NCBI GenBank assembly: GCA_945889175.1
Contig: CAMDBF010000001.1
Coordinates: 1-64,000, forward strand
Source of the DNA: Rickettsia typhi
GTDB taxonomy: Bacteria; Pseudomonadota; Alphaproteobacteria; Rickettsiales; Deianiraeaceae
DNA length: 64,000 nt
Direction of reading: 5' to 3'
The notes below the pieces were generated by a model that did not search any database, was not told the origin of the DNA, and saw nothing but the letters and a program-made list of their open reading frames with translations. The position numbers and the translations under genes are program-made. Of the stretch, positions 49,178 through 59,283 are shown one piece after another (positions within the stretch are counted from its first letter, which is position 1; each line of letters opens with the position of its first letter).

Positions 49178-50350
49178 ATGACAAAGCAGTTAAAAATTTT
49201 TATTATCACTGGTGAGGAATCTGGCGACATGCTTGCAGCTAGAGTCGTTGAGGCATTAAAAAATGAACTAAAAGGTAGCCAATCTATCGAACTTTTACTT
49301 CTTGGAGTCGGTGGAAAACACTTGGCGGAACAAGGTTTGAATAGCTTGTTTGACTTTAAAGAGCTATCGATAATGGGCTTTGTTGATGTTGCAAAAAAAA
49401 TCTTTAAGTTAAAAAAATTAATAAAAATTACCGCAAACAAAATTGCAAGCATAAACCCAGATATCGTTTTAACCGTAGACTCGGGTGGTTTTTGCTTTAG
49501 AGTTGTAAATCTTGCAAAAGATATTTTGCAACAAAAAACTAAAGAAAATAATAACAAGATGAAATTTTATCACTACATCTCCCCTGCGGTTTGGGCATAC
49601 GGCGAAGAGAGAGGCTTGAAGTTAAAAAAATTATATCACAGAATCTTTTGTCTTTATAATTTTGAGCCGCCTTACTTTACAAAATACGGGCTTGATGCAA
49701 TCTGTGTTGGCACAAGCTTTAATTATAAAGATGAAGCCATTGTTTTAAAAGAGACTCTTTCGCAAAAATATTTATTAAAAAAGCCAATACTTGCCGTCAC
49801 ACTTGGTAGTCGTAAAAGCGAGATCGAAAAACATAGTGTTATTATTTCCAAACTTTTTAACTCAGCTAATATAGAGCAAAATTACAGTGTTGTCTTTTTA
49901 GCAACTCATTCAAGCTCGGATCTCGTGAGGAGTAAATTTTGTAATCACCTAGTTATTACAACAAGGGATGATAAAATCCTATTAATGAAAGAGGCTAAGC
50001 TTGCAATAGCTAAGTCTGGCACTAATGCTATGGAATTTTTAGCTAATGGAATCAAATGCCTTGTGTACTATAAATTTGCTTGGCTTAATTTTTTTATAGC
50101 AAGCTTCTTCGTAAAAGTCAAATTTGCCAATATAGTAAATATAGTAAAAAATAAAATGTTGGTAATAGAGTGCGTTAATAAAGATTGCACAATTGAAAAA
50201 ATTAAAAAGGAATTTAAGCTTATTGAGCAGGGATATTACGACAATCAATATAAAGAGGCTTTTGCAATCGTCAATTCACAGCAAAATAACCATCAAAAAC
50301 CACAAACAATTGTAGCAAAATCAATACTAACAGATTACTTTTTCAAATAA
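49178..50350 (+). CDS. lpxB: Lipid-A-disaccharide synthase
   Basis: KIFIITGEESGDMLAARVVEAL, GVGGKHLAEQGLNSLFDFKELSIMGFVDV, YYISPAVWAYGEERGLKL; start Met8 of the listed ORF. Confidence 0.94.
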   Translation: MTKQLKIFIITGEESGDMLAARVVEALKNELKGSQSIELLLLGVGGKHLAEQGLNSLFDFKELSIMGFVDVAKKIFKLKKLIKITANKIASINPDIVLTVDSGGFCFRVVNLAKDILQQKTKENNNKMKFYHYISPAVWAYGEERGLKLKKLYHRIFCLYNFEPPYFTKYGLDAICVGTSFNYKDEAIVLKETLSQKYLLKKPILAVTLGSRKSEIEKHSVIISKLFNSANIEQNYSVVFLATHSSSDLVRSKFCNHLVITTRDDKILLMKEAKLAIAKSGTNAMEFLANGIKCLVYYKFAWLNFFIASFFVKVKFANIVNIVKNKMLVIECVNKDCTIEKIKKEFKLIEQGYYDNQYKEAFAIVNSQQNNHQKPQTIVAKSILTDYFFK

Positions 50351-50354
50351 ATAT

Positions 50355-51308
50355 ATGTCAAAAATTTTACTTATAGGTAGCGGCTCTTGGGGGCTTGCAA
50401 TAGCAAGTGTTCTTGCCTTTAACAATCACGAGGTAATGCTTTATACAAGGGACAGTTTGGTTGCCGAGGAGGTTAATAACAAACATACAAATTCTAAAAA
50501 TCTTAAGGGTATTATTTTATCGCCCTTAATTAAAGCCTTTACGGATTTTAAAGACAAGGGGTTGTTGTCAAACATCGATACTGCTTTTTTAGCCATACCA
50601 ACCCTTGCTTTTGCTGCTTTTTTTAATGAGCATTTTCAAGATTTGCAGAGTATTAAAAATTTTGTAATTTGCTCAAAGGGATTTACTCAAATTGAGGAAA
50701 GATTTGTAAGCTCTGCTGAATTTCTGTCTCAAAAATTTATCGGCACAAACCAAATAGTTCTTTCGGGACCTAATTTTGCTAGCGAACTTGTAGAGCGAAA
50801 AAAAACTATCACAACTCTTTCCTCAATTAATGCTAAAAGTCTTGAGTATGTTTCGGGATTGCTTTGCACTAATTTTTTGGAAATTGAAACAAGCGAGGAT
50901 CCAGAGGCAATTTTGATACTAGGACTTTGCAAAAATCCAATAGCTATAGGCTGCGGGCTTACATACGGACTTACTGGCTCTGCAAATGCCAAGGCAAGAT
51001 TTTTAACAAAAATATCGCAGGAGACGGTAAAAATTCTTGAAGCTTTAAATCTAAATACTCAAAGCTTTTTAAGTTCAGCTGGCATAGGGGATATCTTTTT
51101 AAGTGGTGGCGATGAAAGGTCTCGTAATTTTTCTTACGGAGTAAATCTTGCTAAAGGAGTCACCTACGCAAGTAAAACAACTGAGGGCATCTACAGTCTT
51201 AAGGCAATAAATTTTATAATGCAAAGCAAGAAGCTCACTTTAAAACACTACCAAACCCTTTATGAATGCGTGCATACGGGTCTTGATGTTACAAATATTT
51301 TAAGCTAA
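50355..51308 (+). CDS. gpsA: Glycerol-3-phosphate dehydrogenase [NAD(P)+]
   Basis: LLIGSGSWGLAIASVLAFNNHEV, ICSKGFTQ, VLSGPNFASELV, SSAGIGDIFLS. Confidence 0.94.
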   Translation: MSKILLIGSGSWGLAIASVLAFNNHEVMLYTRDSLVAEEVNNKHTNSKNLKGIILSPLIKAFTDFKDKGLLSNIDTAFLAIPTLAFAAFFNEHFQDLQSIKNFVICSKGFTQIEERFVSSAEFLSQKFIGTNQIVLSGPNFASELVERKKTITTLSSINAKSLEYVSGLLCTNFLEIETSEDPEAILILGLCKNPIAIGCGLTYGLTGSANAKARFLTKISQETVKILEALNLNTQSFLSSAGIGDIFLSGGDERSRNFSYGVNLAKGVTYASKTTEGIYSLKAINFIMQSKKLTLKHYQTLYECVHTGLDVTNILS

Positions 51309-51314
51309 CAAATT

Positions 51315-52181
51315 ATGACCAAACTTTTATTAATAACTGGTAGTGGCGATTTGCCAAAATCTATACTATTAAGTATTGAGGAAAAAAATAAAATACATTC
51401 TTCAAGGGCACAAACCGAACTAATGATTATTGCAATAAAAAACAATATGGGCATTTGCGAGAGTGCAGATTTTTTTAAAACAAAGGTGAAAGAATATCAC
51501 GAGATAGAAATTACAAACATCAAAGGTTTTTTTGAAATTGCAAATAGACTAAAGCCCGATGCAATAATTATTGCCGGCAAGGTTGACAAGCCTGATTTTA
51601 CAAAAATCAATATCAATGATAACAAGCAATCAATAGGTTCAAGAATAGTAAAAAAGCTACTATCATCAAGGCTCTTTGGTGATGATGTACTATTAAAGGC
51701 GGTAACAAAAAAAATAGAGGCAGGAACTGGAGTAAAGGTTGTACAGGTATCAAAGTTATTGCCGCAAATGCTTGCTGGACAAAAGCTTTCAACAAACAAA
51801 GTACCAAATCTTCAGCAAAAGCTTGCAATTAAAAAAGGCTTTAAATTAATTAAAAACCTCTCTAAACTTGACATATCCCAGTCGATAGTTATTGGTGAAA
51901 ATAGTATTTTGGGTCTTGAGGCTGCGGAGGGTACTGATGAGCTTATAAAAAGATGCTCGGCTTACGCAAAACAAAACAACAGCCCAATACTTATAAAGGA
52001 TGCAAAACATGGTCAAACATTTAAAGCAGACATACCAACTATAGGTCTTGATACGGCAAGATTAATTATTGAACATGGTTATGCTGGGATAGCAGTAAAA
52101 AAAGGAAGAGTGATAGTTTTAAATCAGCCTGAGTTTAAAATTTTACTTGAAAAACATGATAAGTTTTTTTATGTTATGTAG
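51315..52181 (+). CDS. lpxI: UDP-2,3-diacylglucosamine pyrophosphatase LpxI
   Basis: ITGSGDLPKSI, IIIAGKVDKPDF, GDDVLLKAV, AAEGTDELIKRC, TFKADIPTIGLDTARLIIEHGYAGIAVKKGRVIVL. Confidence 0.9.
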   Translation: MTKLLLITGSGDLPKSILLSIEEKNKIHSSRAQTELMIIAIKNNMGICESADFFKTKVKEYHEIEITNIKGFFEIANRLKPDAIIIAGKVDKPDFTKININDNKQSIGSRIVKKLLSSRLFGDDVLLKAVTKKIEAGTGVKVVQVSKLLPQMLAGQKLSTNKVPNLQQKLAIKKGFKLIKNLSKLDISQSIVIGENSILGLEAAEGTDELIKRCSAYAKQNNSPILIKDAKHGQTFKADIPTIGLDTARLIIEHGYAGIAVKKGRVIVLNQPEFKILLEKHDKFFYVM

Positions 52182-52276
52182 CTAGTGTAAAAATTATTTT
52201 ACAAAAAACATATTTAAATCTTGCTTATTTATTTAAGTTTATTTAAAATTAAAAAACAAGATTTATTCTTGCAAGG

Positions 52277-52361
52277 GCGGATATGGCGAAATTGGTAGAC
52301 GCACTAGATTTAGGTTCTAGCGGGGCGACCCGTGGGGGTTCAAGTCCCTCTATCCGCACCA
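52277..52361 (+). tRNA. tRNA-Leu (anticodon TAG)
   Basis: GCGGATA...TATCCGC acceptor stem; CTAGATTTAGGTTCTAG anticodon arm; variable arm; encoded CCA. Confidence 0.95.
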
Positions 52362-52503
52362 TTTATATTCCTGATGTTCTTTTATGTCATGAACGAAAAT
52401 CGCAGTACAACAAGTTACATATTTTTGTTTATAGCTCTTGTCTGTATGTTTTACTACATTCATTCCATTTGGTAAAGGTTTCGTAAAAGTTTCGTAAAAT
52501 TAA

Positions 52504-53442
52504 ATGACAAATACTTTAAAATCTCATTGTAAAATCAATCTAGGTTTAAAAATTCTAGGTAAGGATAAAAATAATTACCACAAAATCGAAAGTCTTGTCT
52601 TAAAGTTAAATTTACATGACGAAATAAACATTTCACCAAACAAAACAAGTGAAAATAAAATTACATTTTGTCAAACCAAAGATATCATAAACACAAAAGA
52701 CAACACAATAAGTAAGGCTTTAGACTTAATAACAAGTCTTGCAAAAGGACAGAATATCACGATACCTAAGTACGATATTGATGTAGTAAAACAAGTGCCA
52801 AGTCTTAGTGGGCTTGCTGGAGGTTCGGCAAATGGAACTACAGTTTATAAGTATTTGTTTGAAAAATACTTAGCAAAAAAACTGCAATTTAACCAAAATG
52901 CTCTTGCAAAAATTGGTATGGATTGTGTACTTTTTGCTCAAAATTCACAGCTTTGCCTACTAAGTGAACTTGGCGATATCGTAGAACACGAGGAATCTTT
53001 TTTAACACTAGAGGAACTTGCAAAACTCAAGTTATTTTTAAGTACAATTGAAGTATTTTTGTTTATACCAAAATCTTATCGCAAACAATCAACTGGCGAA
53101 ATGTACAAAGCTTTAAATTTATCGACAGACACACTGTTACAAGCCCCAAACTATAAGCAAAAAATAACAGAGGTTCTTTTAAAATCAAAGGATGCAAGCG
53201 AATTTTTAGCAATGCTTAACAAATTAGTTTTGCAAAATGATTTTTTGGATACTGTAAAAAAACAATCAATTGATATTGCAAGCTTAAGTCAATTTTGCAG
53301 TATCAATAAAATAGCACATGGGTTAAGTGGCTCGGGATCCGCTATATTTATCTTGGGTCAAAAAGGTTATTACAATATCGCTGATTTTGCGGATTGCAGT
53401 AGCGATTTTACTATTATTAAAACAACCCCAATGCTTTATTAA
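52504..53442 (+). CDS. ispE: 4-diphosphocytidyl-2-C-methyl-D-erythritol kinase
   Basis: HCKINLGLKILGKDKNNYHKIESL; QVPSLSGLAGGSANGTTVY; GLSGSGSAIFIL. Confidence 0.9.
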   Translation: MTNTLKSHCKINLGLKILGKDKNNYHKIESLVLKLNLHDEINISPNKTSENKITFCQTKDIINTKDNTISKALDLITSLAKGQNITIPKYDIDVVKQVPSLSGLAGGSANGTTVYKYLFEKYLAKKLQFNQNALAKIGMDCVLFAQNSQLCLLSELGDIVEHEESFLTLEELAKLKLFLSTIEVFLFIPKSYRKQSTGEMYKALNLSTDTLLQAPNYKQKITEVLLKSKDASEFLAMLNKLVLQNDFLDTVKKQSIDIASLSQFCSINKIAHGLSGSGSAIFILGQKGYYNIADFADCSSDFTIIKTTPMLY

Positions 53443-54046
53443 TGTAAGCCTTAATCTCGCTAAAAACACTCTCCGCAGTCCTATAGGCATTAATTTTTAC
53501 AATCTGTGTTTTGGAATGTAAATCCAAATTTTGACCCTTAAAGTAAATACTCTCGTAACAATCTATCATAAGATGAATGTTTTGGGCAGTTTGTTTGTCA
53601 AAATTGTTAAATAATTCCCTTGATGATATACGCTCCAAAGCCTGCTCGGGAGTTATTGATAGATAAAAGGTAACATCTGGCATTATATTATTAAGTAACA
53701 TTGCGTGCATTTTTTGCACAATGTCAACACCCAGCCCAGCCTTTAAGCCTTGATAGACTAGGGTTGAATCAACAAATCTATCGCACAAAACTACTCTGCC
53801 AGCCTTGAGTGCGGGCTGAATTATTTGCTTCACATTTTCAATCCTCGATGCGTTAACAAGCAATAACCTTGTAAGTTCACTCATTTCTTCGTGAATTATA
53901 AGTTCACGAATTTTGTCAGCAAGCTCAGTGCCACCAGGCTCTTTTGTTGAAGTATAGTCAATTTGTTTTAAAGTAAGATAATCTGCAAGTATTTTAAGCT
54001 GGGTCGTTTTACCACTACCATCAACCCCCTCAAAGTTAATAAACAT
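53417..54046 (-). CDS. tmk: Thymidylate kinase
   Basis: FINFEGVDGSGKTTQLKILADYL, TKEPGGTELADKIR, LCDRFVDSTLVYQG. Confidence 0.95.
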   Translation of the reverse strand: MFINFEGVDGSGKTTQLKILADYLTLKQIDYTSTKEPGGTELADKIRELIIHEEMSELTRLLLVNASRIENVKQIIQPALKAGRVVLCDRFVDSTLVYQGLKAGLGVDIVQKMHAMLLNNIMPDVTFYLSITPEQALERISSRELFNNFDKQTAQNIHLMIDCYESIYFKGQNLDLHSKTQIVKINAYRTAESVFSEIKAYINKALGLF

Positions 54047-54777
54047 TAAATTGATAATATATTAATCACCTTTTGGACATCAAGGCTAGCCCCGCCAATT
54101 AAAAGACCATCAACATATTTAATGTTAAGTATGGATTGTGCATTTGCATCGTTCACCGAGCCACCATAAATGATACTAAAGTTAAGATGAAAATTTGCAG
54201 CCCTAAGGTAGGTTGCAATAAATGTATGTGCCTTTAAAATATCATTATCACTAGGCACCAGTCCTGTGCCTATTGCCCAAACTGGCTCGTAGCCAATGAT
54301 AATTTTTGAACCCTTCCAAGCATCGTCCAAGTAGGATAATATATCAAGCTGAGTTGAGAGGGTTTGCTCTAGCATGTTGCTTTGAAAGTCCTCATGGCTT
54401 TCGCCTATGCAAAAAATAGGCACAAGCCCAGCTTTTAAGCTAATGTTTATTTTTGCTAGAATTTCGCTATTCGTCTCATTAAAAATAGTTCTTCTTTCGG
54501 AATGGCCTATTATTACATACTTGGCTCCACATTCTTTTGCCATAAAAGCTGAAATTTCGCCGGTAAAAGCACCATTATTTAATTGATAAATATTTTGGAC
54601 ACCAAGTTTAAAATTACACTTATTGACAGCAAAAGATTGCAAATAAATACTTGGTGGACAGATAACAACTTCTTTATTTTTGTAATCAGCTTTACTCATT
54701 TGCTCGGTAAATGTTTTTACAAGATCAAGTGAGCCTTGCATCTTCCAGTTGCAGATGATGGTTTTATTTTGTATCAT
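54046..54777 (-). CDS. tpiA: Triosephosphate isomerase
   Basis: IICNWKMQGS, AKYVIIGHSERR, IIGYEPVWAIGTG, IIYGGSV, VDGLLIGGASL. Confidence 0.96.
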   Translation of the reverse strand: MIQNKTIICNWKMQGSLDLVKTFTEQMSKADYKNKEVVICPPSIYLQSFAVNKCNFKLGVQNIYQLNNGAFTGEISAFMAKECGAKYVIIGHSERRTIFNETNSEILAKINISLKAGLVPIFCIGESHEDFQSNMLEQTLSTQLDILSYLDDAWKGSKIIIGYEPVWAIGTGLVPSDNDILKAHTFIATYLRAANFHLNFSIIYGGSVNDANAQSILNIKYVDGLLIGGASLDVQKVINILSI

Positions 54778-55792
54778 TTTTTATCTTATGAATAAGTTCA
54801 AAACCTTCAAAAATAAGGGCGGAATAAATTTGCACCCCAATTGCACCCAGCGCTAATCTTCGTTTTACATCCTCAGAAGAATCGATTCCGCCAGCTGATA
54901 TGATTGGTATTAAGTTTTGCGAGACATCTAAAAAATCTTTTAAAATACTAAAAGACAAATCTTTTAATAAATTACCACTTAATCCGCCCTGCTCACTTTT
55001 AAATTTACTTACTTCCAAATCCTCAAAATCTCTTTTTATAGTAGTATTGGCAACAATCAGGCAATCAATTTTATACTTTAGTGACAGACTTACTATATAA
55101 ATTACCTGCTCTTTGGTTATATCGGGAGCTATTTTTAAAAACAAAGGTCTATAGACCCCATGAGTATTTTGAAGTTCCAAGCGTTTTTCCTGCAAGGCTT
55201 TAAGTAAAATCTCCAAAGACTCCTCACCTTGTATATCCCTAAGTCCTAGTGTGTTTGGCGAGGATATGTTAATGGCAACATAATCGCAGTAATTATAAAC
55301 CGCCTCAAGCATAATAAGATAATCGGACTCTATGCTTTGAGTCTCCTTATTTTTGCCTATATTAGCACCTATTAAGGGTCTATTTGTAAGGTGCATTGCC
55401 TTTTTAAGATTTTTAACAAAGTAATCCTTCCCCTTGCTATTAAAGCCAAAGCGGTTAATAATTGTTTTTTGTTCTGTAAGTCTAAACAGGCGAGGTTTTG
55501 AGTTGCCATACTGTGGCTTTGGAGTACAAGTGCCAACTTCAATAAAATCAAAACCTAGATTTGCAAGATTTTTAATACAATCAGCATTTTTATCAAATCC
55601 AGCAGCAAGACCTATAGGATTTTGCTTAATGTAGTCCAGTGGTTTATCTAATTTACATCTTTGATTTTGAGTGAAAGTTGCAGGAACTAAGTTATATTTT
55701 AGGCAAAATATTGCAATATTGTGAGCAAGTTCAGGATTTAACTGCAATAAAATATGTCTTACAATCTTTAAAATTTTAAGTTTTAACCACAT
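54764..55792 (-). CDS. pyrD: Dihydroorotate dehydrogenase (quinone)
   Basis: NPIGLAAGFDKNADCI, FIEVGTCTPKPQYGNSKPRLFRL, AINISSPNTLGLRDIQG, IISAGGIDSSEDVKRRLALGAIGVQIYSALIFEG. Confidence 0.96.
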   Translation of the reverse strand: MWLKLKILKIVRHILLQLNPELAHNIAIFCLKYNLVPATFTQNQRCKLDKPLDYIKQNPIGLAAGFDKNADCIKNLANLGFDFIEVGTCTPKPQYGNSKPRLFRLTEQKTIINRFGFNSKGKDYFVKNLKKAMHLTNRPLIGANIGKNKETQSIESDYLIMLEAVYNYCDYVAINISSPNTLGLRDIQGEESLEILLKALQEKRLELQNTHGVYRPLFLKIAPDITKEQVIYIVSLSLKYKIDCLIVANTTIKRDFEDLEVSKFKSEQGGLSGNLLKDLSFSILKDFLDVSQNLIPIISAGGIDSSEDVKRRLALGAIGVQIYSALIFEGFELIHKIKNDTK

Positions 55793-55814
55793 TTTTTCTT
55801 AGATAAGCAATCCA

Positions 55815-56819
55815 CTATTTAGCAATGCCAATCTCTTTAAAGTATTTAAGAGAGCCACTATGCAAAGGCACAACTGAACCCTTAGCTAAATCGCTAGGCT
55901 TAATATCCTTAAAGACATCACTAGCCTGACTGAGGCTTACTATGTTATTTGCAACACTTTTTGTAATTTGATAAGCAAGCTCTTCGTCAAGCTCGGTAGT
56001 TGTAAATACAGTACTTTTTATACCTAAGGTTTTTATATTCGGTTGAGAATCAAAATATAGACCTTTTTGAATAACAGTTTTGCTGTAAAAAGGATATTTT
56101 TTAACAAGAATATCGATATATTTATCATCTATAGCAACAATTTTTGCACCACAAGATTCAATAAGTTCACGAGTTATTGGGTTTGGAGTGCCATATATCA
56201 TAAACATTACATCAAGATCGCCATCGCAAAAGTTTTTCATTTCGTCCGATGGTTTCAACTCTAAAGTCTTTTTAAAATCAAATTGCTTGACTTTTGTTAC
56301 CTCAAGTAACCTTTGCAATGTCCATCTCATACCACTTTGCTCAAGACCTATACTGACATTTTTACCAGATAAATCGTCAATAGAATCTATTGTAGAATCT
56401 TTTTTTACAATCATGTACAAGGCCTCTGTATGTAGTGTAAAAAGAGCCCTTAATTTATCATCAGCCCCTGAGTTTTTAAAAACCCCCTCACCCCTGTAGG
56501 AATAGTAAAGCCAATCGTTTTGACTAAAGCCAAGAGAGCTTGGATTGCTACGACTTGAAACCAAGTTACCAACAGAGCCAGATGTTGACTCGGTAAAGCA
56601 TTTTACTTTTGGATTTGTATTTTCGTTGATAATTTTACATATGGTTCCGCCTGCAGGATAATAGACTCCGTTAACGGATCCAGTTGCAAAAGATATATGC
56701 GGAACTGATTGAGAAGAAGCTCCAGCTAAGGAGGCTTTACTGACTGATATTGATAAAATGCCAAGAATTGCAAACTTGCAAATATTTGTTACGCTAGATC
56801 TCATAAATACAATCAACAT
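55815..56819 (-). CDS. TAXI-family TRAP transporter solute-binding protein
   Basis: Signal peptide; ISFATGSVNGVYYPAGGTICKIIN; ESTSGSVGNLV; GVF...LRALFTLHTEALYMIVKKDSTIDSIDDLSGKNVSIG. Confidence 0.88.
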   Translation of the reverse strand: MLIVFMRSSVTNICKFAILGILSISVSKASLAGASSQSVPHISFATGSVNGVYYPAGGTICKIINENTNPKVKCFTESTSGSVGNLVSSRSNPSSLGFSQNDWLYYSYRGEGVFKNSGADDKLRALFTLHTEALYMIVKKDSTIDSIDDLSGKNVSIGLEQSGMRWTLQRLLEVTKVKQFDFKKTLELKPSDEMKNFCDGDLDVMFMIYGTPNPITRELIESCGAKIVAIDDKYIDILVKKYPFYSKTVIQKGLYFDSQPNIKTLGIKSTVFTTTELDEELAYQITKSVANNIVSLSQASDVFKDIKPSDLAKGSVVPLHSGSLKYFKEIGIAK

Positions 56820-56890
56820 AATGATAAAACAAAAATTCTTTACGACATTACAAAATTCTAAGTTAAATAAAAATTAAATCAAACTTTTTT

Positions 56891-58234
56891 TTATTTCTTT
56901 AAATCGCATATCAAAAATGCAAGCTCTAAACTTTGGTTTGCATTAAGCCTTGGATCGCAGTGAGTATGGTAGCGTTTTTCAAGATCGTTATCCAAAACAG
57001 CATTATAACCTCCGCCGGTACACTCCGTTACATCATCGCCAGTCATTTCAAGGTGAATTCCTCCAGCATGCAAGCCCTTAGAATTTAAAATTCTGACAAA
57101 GGCTTCAATCTCGCTTAAAATATCATCAAATCTGCGTGTTTTAAAATTACCACTTTTAACAATATTACCATGCATAGGATCGCTTTGGTAAATAACATTT
57201 AAGCCATTTTTTTTAACCTCATCAATAAGCTCACCTAATTTATTTTTTATAGCATCTTTACCCATGCGAATTATTAAAATAATTTTTCCACTTTCGTTAC
57301 TTGGGTTAATTTTTTTAACAACCTGACAAATCTCTGCAAATTTTGCACTTGGCCCAACTTTAATTCCAATAGGATTTTCAACCCCCCTTAAAAACTCAAC
57401 ATGTGCATCGTTAAGACCCCTCGTTCTATCCCCAATCCAAAGCATGTGAGCAGATAGGTTGTAAAATTTATTATCAATCTTATTCTGCCTTAGAAAACAT
57501 TCCTCGTAATTTAAAAGCAATGCCTCGTGAGAAATAAAAAAACTAGCCTCGTTAATAAAACTTGGCACCTTTTCACCAGCAAGACAGGTTTTAACAAAAC
57601 CTATATGCTCTCTTATTTCGTTAGTAATTTGAGTAAATCTTTCGTTTTTTACAGCATCTGCAAAATCACGATTCCATCTTTCGATGTTATCAAGGGATGC
57701 AAATCCCGATTTTGTCAATGCTCTTATAAAATTAAGTCTTGCAGCTGATTGAAAATAGGCTGTTAAAAGCCTCTCTGGCTCAGCTTCCCTGTTGTCAGTT
57801 TTTATGTCGTTGACAATATCACCACGGTAAGATAAATACTCTACCCCATCAATAACCTCGGTATTGTTACTACGAGGCTTTGCAAATTGACCGGCAACTC
57901 GCCCTATTCTTACAATTGGTTTTTTAAGTCCACACATAAGCACGGAGTTCATTTGCAAAACTGTCTTTAAGTAATTTTTAAGACCCTGCTCACTTAAAGC
58001 ATCAAAAGACTCGGCACAATCACCACCCTGTAAAATAAAAGCCTCCCCCTTTTCAACTCTTTTTAAGTGTTTTTTTAACAAGTTAATTTCTTCAAAATCA
58101 ACCAAAGATGGATATCTTGAAAGTTCATGCTCTACAATTTTAAGCTTAGAAATTTTATCATCAGAATACTCAGGCTGCTGTTTAATATTAAATCCACGCC
58201 AAGAGTCTTTATTCCAATTATTTTGAAGAACCAT
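56891..58234 (-). CDS. 3-deoxy-7-phosphoheptulonate synthase, class II
   Basis: AFILQGGDCAESFD, KPIVRIGRVAGQFAKPRSN, MLWIGDRTRGLNDAHVEFLRGVENPIGIKVGP, SDPMHGN, GGIHLEMTGDDVTECTGG. Confidence 0.96.
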   Translation of the reverse strand: MVLQNNWNKDSWRGFNIKQQPEYSDDKISKLKIVEHELSRYPSLVDFEEINLLKKHLKRVEKGEAFILQGGDCAESFDALSEQGLKNYLKTVLQMNSVLMCGLKKPIVRIGRVAGQFAKPRSNNTEVIDGVEYLSYRGDIVNDIKTDNREAEPERLLTAYFQSAARLNFIRALTKSGFASLDNIERWNRDFADAVKNERFTQITNEIREHIGFVKTCLAGEKVPSFINEASFFISHEALLLNYEECFLRQNKIDNKFYNLSAHMLWIGDRTRGLNDAHVEFLRGVENPIGIKVGPSAKFAEICQVVKKINPSNESGKIILIIRMGKDAIKNKLGELIDEVKKNGLNVIYQSDPMHGNIVKSGNFKTRRFDDILSEIEAFVRILNSKGLHAGGIHLEMTGDDVTECTGGGYNAVLDNDLEKRYHTHCDPRLNANQSLELAFLICDLKK

Positions 58235-58255
58235 ATAACATTATATAATTAATTA

Positions 58256-58759
58256 CTAAGCAATATACCCACCGCCAAAATAGCCAAGAAGGGTTAAAAA
58301 TGTACACCAAATGAAGCCACCAAGAGAGGTATATAAAATAAATTTTACAAGACTCATTTTGTAAAGTCCAGCAAAGAGAGATATCAAATGCCTTACAACA
58401 GGAAGCAATCTACCAATAAATGTTGAGAGCTGGCCGTATTTAATAAAAAATTCTTCTGTTTTAAAAAATGTTTTTTCCTTCATTAAAAAATATTTTCCGT
58501 ATTTAAGCAAAAAGGGACGCCCAAGCTTGAAGGCTAAAAAATAATTAATCAAAGCCCCGCATAAAGTGCCTAAGCTGGCAACAGCAATAAGTAATGTAAT
58601 GCTCATCTGCCCTTTAAAGCAAAGATAGCCAGCTGGCAAAAGCACAACTTCGCTAGGGAGTGGTAAAATTGTACTCTCAAGTGTTGTTAAGATAAAGATA
58701 CCAAAATAACCCATATCGGCTGTTATTTTTGTAGCAAATTCTGCAAATTCATGAAGCAT
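58256..58759 (-). CDS. DedA-family membrane protein
   Basis: GIFILTTLESTILPLPSEVVLLPAGYL, FIGRLLPVVRHLISLFAGL. Confidence 0.9.
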   Translation of the reverse strand: MLHEFAEFATKITADMGYFGIFILTTLESTILPLPSEVVLLPAGYLCFKGQMSITLLIAVASLGTLCGALINYFLAFKLGRPFLLKYGKYFLMKEKTFFKTEEFFIKYGQLSTFIGRLLPVVRHLISLFAGLYKMSLVKFILYTSLGGFIWCTFLTLLGYFGGGYIA

Positions 58760-58783
58760 TTTTATGCAACAAATTAAAAAAAT

Positions 58784-59182
58784 GGTTCGCCTATAAGCCG
58801 AGTTCTGTATAGCCTTTGCAAGCTATTGGCTTTATTAATCTAGGTCAAACCTTGCAGCTTGACTCATGCTACCTACCCGAACAGCAAGCCCATACGCTGG
58901 CTTTAGCTCAAGGCTAATACTTTTAAATTAATAAAAGCAACCGTTCCTATTTGGTATTGCTTTAAATGGGGTTTGCATAGCATGGTGTTACCACCATTAC
59001 TAGTGAGCTCTTACCTCACTGTTTCACCCTTACCTAGATTTTTACAAAACTAGGCGGTCTACTTTCTGTTGCACTTTCCGTAGGATTACTCCCCCCGTCT
59101 CTTAAACGGCATTTTGCGTATTAAAGCTCGGACTTTCCTCGTAAATTGCTTTTACACAAAGCACGCAAAGCCACAGCGAACC
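58784..59182 (-). ncRNA. rnpB: RNase P RNA
   Basis: Reverse strand GAGGAAAGTCCGAGC, ACAGAAAGTAGACCGCC, GGTAAGGGTGAAACAGTG, terminal CAGAACTCGGCTTATAGGCGAACC pairing with 5' GGTTCGC. Confidence 0.93.
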
Positions 59183-59283
59183 TTTTAAATGTTACAAAAA
59201 AAATAATTATATTGCAAGAATATTTTTGTTGTTTTAAGATTGTAACTCTATTAGTAATACTTTTGTTTTTATAAAAAACTATT

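Noticed and set aside
49120-49557. Minus-strand ORF of 145 aa
   Set aside because: Antisense to lpxB; shadow ORF
52283-52486. Plus-strand ORF of 67 aa (MAKLVDALDLGSSGATRGGSSPSIRT)
   Set aside because: This is the translated tRNA-Leu, a common false ORF
52277-52503. tRNA-Leu as an integration site
   Set aside because: No integrase, no direct-repeat att copy and no foreign island seen downstream
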